The translations under genes and the position numbers were made by a program. Shown here one piece after another: positions 1-4,591 of a stretch of DNA of 7,050 bases. The stretch's first letter is position 1. Every line of letters starts with the position of its first letter. Source of the stretch: Methanobacteriota archaeon (GTDB lineage Archaea; Thermoplasmatota; Poseidoniia; Poseidoniales; Poseidoniaceae); NCBI GenBank assembly GCA_002707335.2, contig PAMN02000054.1:1-7050 (forward strand), in the 5' to 3' direction. The notes below the pieces were generated by a model. The model ran no database searches. It saw only the letters and a program-made list of their open reading frames with translations, and had not been told where the DNA came from.

Positions 1-1
1 C

Positions 2-790
2 GCCAATGAGTCTGCTGTAAAGGTTGGAAATGTCGAATTTGATGGAGTCGACAATGAAATTGATATCAAATTATTCGGGCCAAAAGGTTCTGATTTCACA
101 ATGGATATTCTGGTTGATGGTGTATCACAATATACCTATGAATCAAGCATTAACGTTGATAGAGCAAGTCATTCAGTAAGCCTCCATGACTTTTGGAATG
201 GTAATTCTATGGATATGAATGATAAAGTTTTGAAAACTTATGAGGTGGAGGTAATATCTGATGGAGGAACAGATAGCTTTGATTTTACAGATCATATGGT
301 TCGTGAAGCTAACGCTGGATTTGTTAGAGTAAGTGAAATCTTTGAAACAGCTAGCAACGGGGATAAAACGTACAATGGCATAACTGTCGAATTACTTGTT
401 GGTATTGGTAATCCTGATTCTGAATATGATTATGAAAACGGTGCCTTTACAGGTACAAGTCCACAACCTATTGCTACAGACTGGACAGTCTCATTGGATG
501 TTAAACTGGGTTCAACGGTAAGGTATTCTTACAGTTCAATTACAGCAGATGAAGGAGTCGTAGGCGGCATCGGTGAGTTTGCATTCGACTGGGTTATGAT
601 GCCTGGTACTCAATCAAATTATCTTGATAGAAGTGATTTCTACAATGATGATGGATGTTACACCTTTGAAGTTACAATCGTAAATGAACATGGCGATACC
701 TTTACTGATTCATCATCAAAATTGCAATTTTATTGGGATGATAATGAAGCAAACAGCGGAGATACTGACCAAATGGCAGTAGCCTGTTGA
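2..790 (+). CDS. Partial exported/surface-type beta-rich protein, function unknown (5' end outside window)
   Basis: The frame is open from the first bases to TGA at 788-790, giving at least 262 residues. An ATG at 101 is internal (residue 34), because the same frame continues upstream without a stop and has the same composition, so the true start lies before the window. The product is acidic and rich in Asp, Gly, Ser, Thr and Asn, with alternating hydrophobic strands and no membrane segment in the visible part. The last ~110 residues resemble an Ig/PKD-like beta-sandwich, with a terminal pattern like CYTFEVTIVNEHGDTF. There are only two cysteines: residue 219 and the very last residue, 262. 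An N-E-S sequon lies at the visible N-terminus. I do not recognise a specific family. An exported or cell-surface location is inferred from composition only, since any signal peptide would be outside the window. It converges on the next gene with a 2-base gap. Confidence 0.8.
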   Translation, partial: ANESAVKVGNVEFDGVDNEIDIKLFGPKGSDFTMDILVDGVSQYTYESSINVDRASHSVSLHDFWNGNSMDMNDKVLKTYEVEVISDGGTDSFDFTDHMVREANAGFVRVSEIFETASNGDKTYNGITVELLVGIGNPDSEYDYENGAFTGTSPQPIATDWTVSLDVKLGSTVRYSYSSITADEGVVGGIGEFAFDWVMMPGTQSNYLDRSDFYNDDGCYTFEVTIVNEHGDTFTDSSSKLQFYWDDNEANSGDTDQMAVAC

Positions 791-792
791 AT

Positions 793-2442
793 TTATTCGA
801 TAGTGCCAACTTCTGAATCGTCAAAGTTTCGGCTAACTTTTTCTTCAATTGCTGCAGCGTGACTCTTTTTCTTTTGAGTATACACGACAAATCCGACGTA
901 GGCCATAACTGCTAGTACAATTCCTATAGCAATTGGAACAACTAGGTTTTCGCTGCTTTCAGATATTTCCCATGTTACAATACCACTTTCAGCAGTGCCG
1001 GAATTAACTACCTCGTGTCCTTCGAAATGGTAAGGTACGAATATTGCACATTCAAGTGTTAATTCTCCTTCCTTTGCTGAAGCCCAATTCATTGCGATAT
1101 TCTTTGTTTCTCCTGCATCAATTGAATGATAAACAGTTACACCAACATCAGCATCCACTCCGTTGGAAACACAATCAATTAGGAAATTTGCAGGAGCGTT
1201 GCCACTGTTACTGACAGTAGCATCTACTCCCAATCTCATATCAACATCATTTTCATCGTCTGAAGCAATTAAACTATCAAAATTCAACTTAGGTAGCGTT
1301 AAATCCACATCGAAGTGATTTACTTTTGGTAGATTTGCTATATCCTCTTCATAATCGCCCCAAGGAGTTGATAGAACTAACTTACCGCTTGCGCTCTCTT
1401 CGGTTAAAACACCATTTCCATCTTGCCAGCGTACCATCCGAGCTCTTTCATTAGATGCTATTTCGATGGTATTATCGCCCATATTTTCTGGACTAAATGT
1501 ACTATTATCAGAAAGAGGTGAAGTATCTATTGAATTATATCCCATGTCATATCCATAGAATACGATATAACCATTTTTGACGCCTACTGTTCTAGTAGTT
1601 AGAATATTCACCCAGTTGTCTATATCTCCACCTGTGCCTACTGAATTGACCCATTCGATTCCAGCATCATCCCAAACAATAATGTCTTCATCAGTAATTC
1701 CGCCAGATAACGAAGAATCAGTTACTGATATTGATCCAAATACTTCAATTGGGCCTGTGCTAGTCATATGTGCACCATTCAAAGTACATGTTCCGTGACA
1801 TACAATTCCAGCGCCAAAAATCGATCCTGTGATGACCAAAGTTCCTTGAACGTCTATATTCCAAGCATTGTTCCTATCTGGAATAACAATTGATGTACCA
1901 GTTCCAGATAATTCTTCTGGACTTCTTGAAACAGGAGTTACGCCATCTGGAGAGAGGGTAATACTGCTGATAGATGATACTTGAAACGGATTAGTTGTAA
2001 TGTTGACAGTGATGTTTTCTACATCCATATCTCCAGTCCAATCATATTGAGTTCCTGTCCAATTCTCTGTTGTATTTCCATTTATCTCGATATCGATTCC
2101 ATAAAGCACTTCTTCAGCGAAATAGATACGCATTAGACCAGATTCTCCTAAATTTCCAATTGGAACCAAAACATTCGCAGTCCCTTCCAGATTTAATTGT
2201 GGAGTTGCTGAAGCATTCATTGAACCCGAAACAACCATTGTCGCTCCATCTTCAACTGTAATTGAGGTCCCCTCCTCGATAATATAATGTCCAGAAATTG
2301 TCCATGTCGCCCCGTCTTTAACGGTATAGTCTCCATCTAGAGTTCCATTTGAACTTTCATCGGTGTTTTCTGTAATATCTGTAGCACTTGCTAATGGTTG
2401 GGTCAGCAAGATAATCAGTGCCAGCAAAATTGCTCTTCGCAT
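793..2442 (-). CDS. Type I membrane surface protein with signal peptide, beta-solenoid-like repeats, CARDB/Ig-like domain and C-terminal anchor
   Basis: This is a 549-residue protein when started at the ATG at 2442. The frame extends to a TTG at 2466, but the ATG places MRRAILLALIILL directly at the N-terminus as a clean Sec signal peptide, with probable cleavage after ASA (residue ~20). Residues 41-51 and 63-73 form a 22-residue-spaced repeat (VKDGATWTISG / VEDGATMVVSG). Short beta-strand turns around 194-248 look like a parallel beta-solenoid. Residues ~375-490 resemble a CARDB/Ig-like domain (VDATVSNSGNAPANF). A membrane helix spans ~501-521, followed by KKK and a ~25-residue acidic cytoplasmic tail. 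Four cysteines (215, 219, 424, 465) could form two pairs. Seven N-X-S/T sequons (32, 76, 123, 127, 143, 147, 313) suggest glycosylation. The likely role is a cell-surface or envelope protein; no enzyme motif was seen. It lies 49 bases after carS on the same strand, so co-transcription is possible. Confidence 0.85.
   Translation of the reverse strand: MRRAILLALIILLTQPLASATDITENTDESSNGTLDGDYTVKDGATWTISGHYIIEEGTSITVEDGATMVVSGSMNASATPQLNLEGTANVLVPIGNLGESGLMRIYFAEEVLYGIDIEINGNTTENWTGTQYDWTGDMDVENITVNITTNPFQVSSISSITLSPDGVTPVSRSPEELSGTGTSIVIPDRNNAWNIDVQGTLVITGSIFGAGIVCHGTCTLNGAHMTSTGPIEVFGSISVTDSSLSGGITDEDIIVWDDAGIEWVNSVGTGGDIDNWVNILTTRTVGVKNGYIVFYGYDMGYNSIDTSPLSDNSTFSPENMGDNTIEIASNERARMVRWQDGNGVLTEESASGKLVLSTPWGDYEEDIANLPKVNHFDVDLTLPKLNFDSLIASDDENDVDMRLGVDATVSNSGNAPANFLIDCVSNGVDADVGVTVYHSIDAGETKNIAMNWASAKEGELTLECAIFVPYHFEGHEVVNSGTAESGIVTWEISESSENLVVPIAIGIVLAVMAYVGFVVYTQKKKSHAAAIEEKVSRNFDDSEVGTIE
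838..875 (+). terminator. Candidate T-tract terminator for the plus-strand gene ending at 790
   Basis: Two oligo-T stretches lie on the plus strand: TTTTTCTT at 838-845 and TCTTTTTCTTTT at 864-875. They are 48-85 bases past the stop of the upstream plus-strand gene. Archaeal RNA polymerase commonly terminates at U-tracts without a hairpin. The tracts lie antisense inside the convergent gene, where they encode its Lys-rich tail after the membrane segment, so they may exist only for protein reasons. Termination here is inferred. Confidence 0.3.
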
Positions 2443-2480
2443 GAAAGGGGCTAATACTACAGGCAAATGAATACTGCCCC

Positions 2481-2488
2481 ATATTTAG
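2481..2488 (-). promoter_or_regulatory. Weak TATA-like box upstream of the surface-protein gene
   Basis: The minus strand reads CTAAATAT here, between the carS stop (2492-2494) and the ATG at 2442. Its centre is about 42 bases upstream of that ATG, so transcription starting roughly 26 bases downstream would leave a leader of ~15 bases. No Shine-Dalgarno match precedes the ATG. The match is short and AT-rich sequence is common here, so the surface-protein gene may instead be read only from carS. Confidence 0.3.
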
Positions 2489-2491
2489 TCA

Positions 2492-3100
2492 TCAATATGG
2501 CACATCTTTCCATCCAATCTTGTATCCAATAAGATTGAATGACCTATGAAGAATAGGAGTTATCACAATCAATAACAACATAGGAATAAGCAATTCACGC
2601 TCTCCATGCGCAGAATTAACTAAGAAAATTTGACCAAACAGGAATACAGATATGGCAAATGGAAGTGTGTCTAATAGTGGAGCTTTGCTAGAAACATCAC
2701 CTTCTCTTTTCATACCCTTTCTGCGTTTGAAGTATGAACCTGTTGAGTCTCCAATCAAACTGGTGAAACCAAGGAATGTTCCTAACAAGAATGCGCTTGA
2801 AGCCCATCCAGATGCATCTTTAACAGGAGAAATGAAAATCCAATTTTCAGGACTCATTGTCATCAACCAACACAGTAAACCGCTTGTAACTGAACCCCCA
2901 ATCAATCCATTCCATGTTTTACCGTCCCCTAGGATTCTGTTGCCATCTTTATGGATACGGCCACCGTCGATTGGCCATGGTCCATATCCGGTTTTAGGTA
3001 ACCACTTGCCCCACATCATAGCGAAGGTATTTACTAAAAATCCAGGAAGATATATCCAAAGTGTGAACAACATCAATTCGAAGGTATTGAACTCGCCCAT
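2492..3100 (-). CDS. carS: CDP-archaeol synthase (CTP:2,3-di-O-geranylgeranyl-sn-glycero-1-phosphate cytidyltransferase), CarS/DUF46 family
   Basis: CarS is an integral membrane enzyme. It transfers CMP from CTP to unsaturated archaetidic acid to give CDP-archaeol, the precursor of polar archaeal ether lipids. The 202-residue product starts at the ATG at 3098-3100. Family signatures are visible in order: an N-terminal membrane helix ending in IYLPGFLVNTFAMMWG (16-31); PIDGG (43-47); DGNRILGDGKTWNGL (52-66); GDSTGSYFKRRKG (118-129 region); APLLDTLPF (140-148); and the C-terminal NLIGYKIGWKDVPY. The conserved Asp residues of the DGK and GDxxGS motifs probably bind Mg-CTP, by analogy with the family. 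About five membrane helices are expected. It is slightly longer than the usual ~165-180 residues, apparently through a longer segment at ~81-101. It diverges from purD, and the surface-protein gene follows 49 bases downstream. No Shine-Dalgarno sequence precedes the start, so a leaderless or short-leader mRNA is possible. Confidence 0.93.
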   Translation of the reverse strand: MGEFNTFELMLFTLWIYLPGFLVNTFAMMWGKWLPKTGYGPWPIDGGRIHKDGNRILGDGKTWNGLIGGSVTSGLLCWLMTMSPENWIFISPVKDASGWASSAFLLGTFLGFTSLIGDSTGSYFKRRKGMKREGDVSSKAPLLDTLPFAISVFLFGQIFLVNSAHGERELLIPMLLLIVITPILHRSFNLIGYKIGWKDVPY

Positions 3101-3149
3101 GCGCAGGTTGTGTTTGACTAGGCCTTTGAATTGAATGGAAGAAAAATCA

Positions 3150-3182
3150 TTCAGATGGACTTATTTGCTTGGTTCAGATGGA
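3150..3182 (+). repeat. 10-bp direct repeat in the carS-purD divergent spacer
   Basis: TTCAGATGGA occurs at 3150-3159 and again at 3173-3182, with starts 23 bp apart (about two helical turns). Both copies lie just ahead of the preferred purD start at 3189. They could be a paired regulator site or chance. If purD started at the upstream ATG at 3135 they would be coding, as FRWT and SDGT in the same frame offset differently. No regulator is identified. Confidence 0.35.
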
Positions 3183-3188
3183 ACCAAT

Positions 3189-4439
3189 ATGGCTGGATTA
3201 TCAGTTTTGGTTGTAGGCGGCGGAGGTCGTGAACACGCCATTTGCATTGGCCTATCTCAAAGTGAATCAGTTTCAGAAATTCATTGTGCTCCCGGGAATG
3301 CAGGGACATCAAAAATTGCAACAAATCACAATTTCAGTGAAGTTGCAGATCTCATACATTTAGCATTCCAACTAGATGTAGATTTTGTCGTGGCAGGGCC
3401 CGAAGCACCCCTCTGTGAAGGGCTATCGGATCTCCTTGCAAAAATGGATATCCCTTGTTTTGGACCAGTCGCATCTCTTGCAAGGCTCGAAGGAAGCAAG
3501 TTACATGCAAAACAGGTGATGGAGGCAAATAATGTCCCTACAGCAAAATTCCATGTTCTCTCTAAAGACAGTGATATAGATGCAGCTTTGGATGACTTTT
3601 CTGGAAATCCCTGGGTCATCAAGAGAGATGTTCTTGCTGGAGGAAAAGGCGTAGTGGTAACTGAAGACCGTTCAGAGGCTGAGGAGTTCATCAAACAATC
3701 CATAAGCACAGATGGTAGTGTTTTATTGGAAGATTTCCTTCCGGGTGAAGAAGCAAGCATGTTAGTTGTTATGGATGGCAGTGGTTACGTATGCTTACCT
3801 GCAAGCCAAGATCACAAAAGGGAATTTGAAGGAGATAAGGGCAGGAATACAGGAGGTATGGGCGCATATGCTCCAGCTCCTGTCTACACACAATCGGTGC
3901 ATGAAAAAACAGTTGAGCGAATTGTTGAGCCAATGCACAATTATCTCTCATCCAGAAAAGTACCCTACCGTGGAGTGCTTTACTGCGGACTGATGATTGA
4001 CAACAAAGGAGACCCATATGTCGTTGAGTTCAATGTCAGGTTCGGTGACCCAGAGTGTCAAATCACTCTTCCTCTAATCAAATCAGATTTGGGTAAAATG
4101 CTCCACGCAGCCGCTAATGACCAATTGGAGTCTGTGAATGTTGAGTTTTCAGACAAGCATGCTGTTACAGTCGTGCTTGCTGCAGAAAATTATCCTGGTG
4201 CTGTTGAAAAAGGTAGACAAATCCATAATATTCCGCAAGATAGTGATGATGGTTGGGTAAATCATGCAGGTACGAAAATTTCCGAAGGTGTGCTTGTTTC
4301 AAACGGTGGAAGAGTACTTTCTTGTACGGGGTTAGGAGACTCTCTTCAAGAAGCAGCAAATATCGCATATTCAATAATTGACAAAATTGAACTATCCGGC
4401 TCGCACTATCGCCGAGATATCGGTCACAAGGCTCTGTGA
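3189..4439 (+). CDS. purD: Phosphoribosylamine-glycine ligase (GAR synthetase), PurD
   Basis: PurD catalyses ATP-dependent ligation of glycine to 5-phosphoribosylamine, the second step of de novo purine synthesis, in the cytoplasm. I chose the ATG at 3189 (416 residues), because MAGLSVLVVGGGGREHAI matches the usual family N-terminus. An in-frame ATG at 3135 would add 18 unsupported residues. Domains in order: N-terminal dinucleotide-like domain with GGGGREHA (10-17), APGNAGT (34-40) and VAGPEAPL (68-75); ATP-grasp domain ~100-295 with GSKLHAK (102-108), KRDVLAGGKGVVV (145-157), EDFLPGEEAS (181-190), QDHKR (207-211), NTGGMGAYAP (220-229) and VEFNVRFGDPECQ (279-291, Mg/ATP-binding E280 and N282 by family analogy); and the C-terminal domain with VVLAAENYPG (328-337) and HYRRDIGHKAL at the end. 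The length matches the family (~420-430). The loop reads KRDVLAGGKG instead of the common KADGLAAGKG. The gene stands alone, divergent from carS, and appears intact. Confidence 0.96.
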   Translation: MAGLSVLVVGGGGREHAICIGLSQSESVSEIHCAPGNAGTSKIATNHNFSEVADLIHLAFQLDVDFVVAGPEAPLCEGLSDLLAKMDIPCFGPVASLARLEGSKLHAKQVMEANNVPTAKFHVLSKDSDIDAALDDFSGNPWVIKRDVLAGGKGVVVTEDRSEAEEFIKQSISTDGSVLLEDFLPGEEASMLVVMDGSGYVCLPASQDHKREFEGDKGRNTGGMGAYAPAPVYTQSVHEKTVERIVEPMHNYLSSRKVPYRGVLYCGLMIDNKGDPYVVEFNVRFGDPECQITLPLIKSDLGKMLHAAANDQLESVNVEFSDKHAVTVVLAAENYPGAVEKGRQIHNIPQDSDDGWVNHAGTKISEGVLVSNGGRVLSCTGLGDSLQEAANIAYSIIDKIELSGSHYRRDIGHKAL

Positions 4440-4520
4440 TAATTACTAAAAAACATGCTCGCAGTACGCCATTTCTCAAAACACTGTCAGAGTTGCAGTG
4501 GAAATGGTCGTAGGGAACGC

Positions 4521-4528
4521 ATAAAAAG
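4521..4528 (+). promoter_or_regulatory. Probable archaeal TATA box for aglB
   Basis: ATAAAAAG lies in the 152-bp spacer between purD and aglB, preceded by the purine-rich stretch GGGAACGC that could serve as a BRE. A start ~25 bases downstream would fall near 4549-4552, just ahead of the small hairpin, giving a leader of ~40 bases. It is the best TATA-like match in this spacer. No T-rich terminator for purD was seen in the same spacer. Confidence 0.5.
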
Positions 4529-4552
4529 GGCTCATTGGTCGCCACAACGCTA

Positions 4553-4566
4553 CAGCCTTTAGGCTG
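4553..4566 (+). other. Small inverted repeat (hairpin) in the aglB leader
   Basis: CAGCC-TTTA-GGCTG is a perfect 5-bp stem with a 4-base loop. It is flanked by TA and GTA, which could extend it with a bulge. It falls at the predicted 5' end of the aglB mRNA, 25 bases before the start codon. It is not followed by a T-tract, so it does not look like a terminator for purD. A role in mRNA stability or translation is possible but unproven. Confidence 0.4.
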
Positions 4567-4578
4567 CGTAGAAAAAAA

Positions 4579-4583
4579 GAGGG
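4579..4583 (+). promoter_or_regulatory. Shine-Dalgarno-like site for aglB
   Basis: GAGGG, in an A/G-rich run, ends 8 bases before the ATG at 4592. This spacing is suitable for pairing with the CCUCC end of 16S rRNA and supports this start. The other genes in the window show no comparable site, so aglB may be unusual here in using a leadered mRNA. Confidence 0.55.
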
Positions 4584-4591
4584 AAAAGACA

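Noticed and set aside
702..890. 62-codon minus-strand frame spanning the convergent gene ends
   Set aside because: It overlaps two well-supported reading frames and has no start signal or domain.
2154..2165. TTCCAATTGGAA perfect 12-bp palindrome
   Set aside because: It lies inside the surface-protein coding sequence, encoding part of VPIGNL. There is no promoter context nearby, so chance is likely in AT-rich coding DNA.
2443..2466. Upstream TTG start for the surface protein
   Set aside because: It would put eight extra residues before a clean signal peptide and has no ribosome-binding signal. The ATG at 2442 is the better start.
2652..3134. 160-codon plus-strand open frame opposite carS
   Set aside because: It is fully antisense to CarS, whose conserved motifs are unmistakable, and it shows no recognisable domain.
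3326..3760. 144-codon minus-strand frame inside purD
   Set aside because: It is a shadow of the ATP-grasp coding sequence, with no independent start signal or motif.
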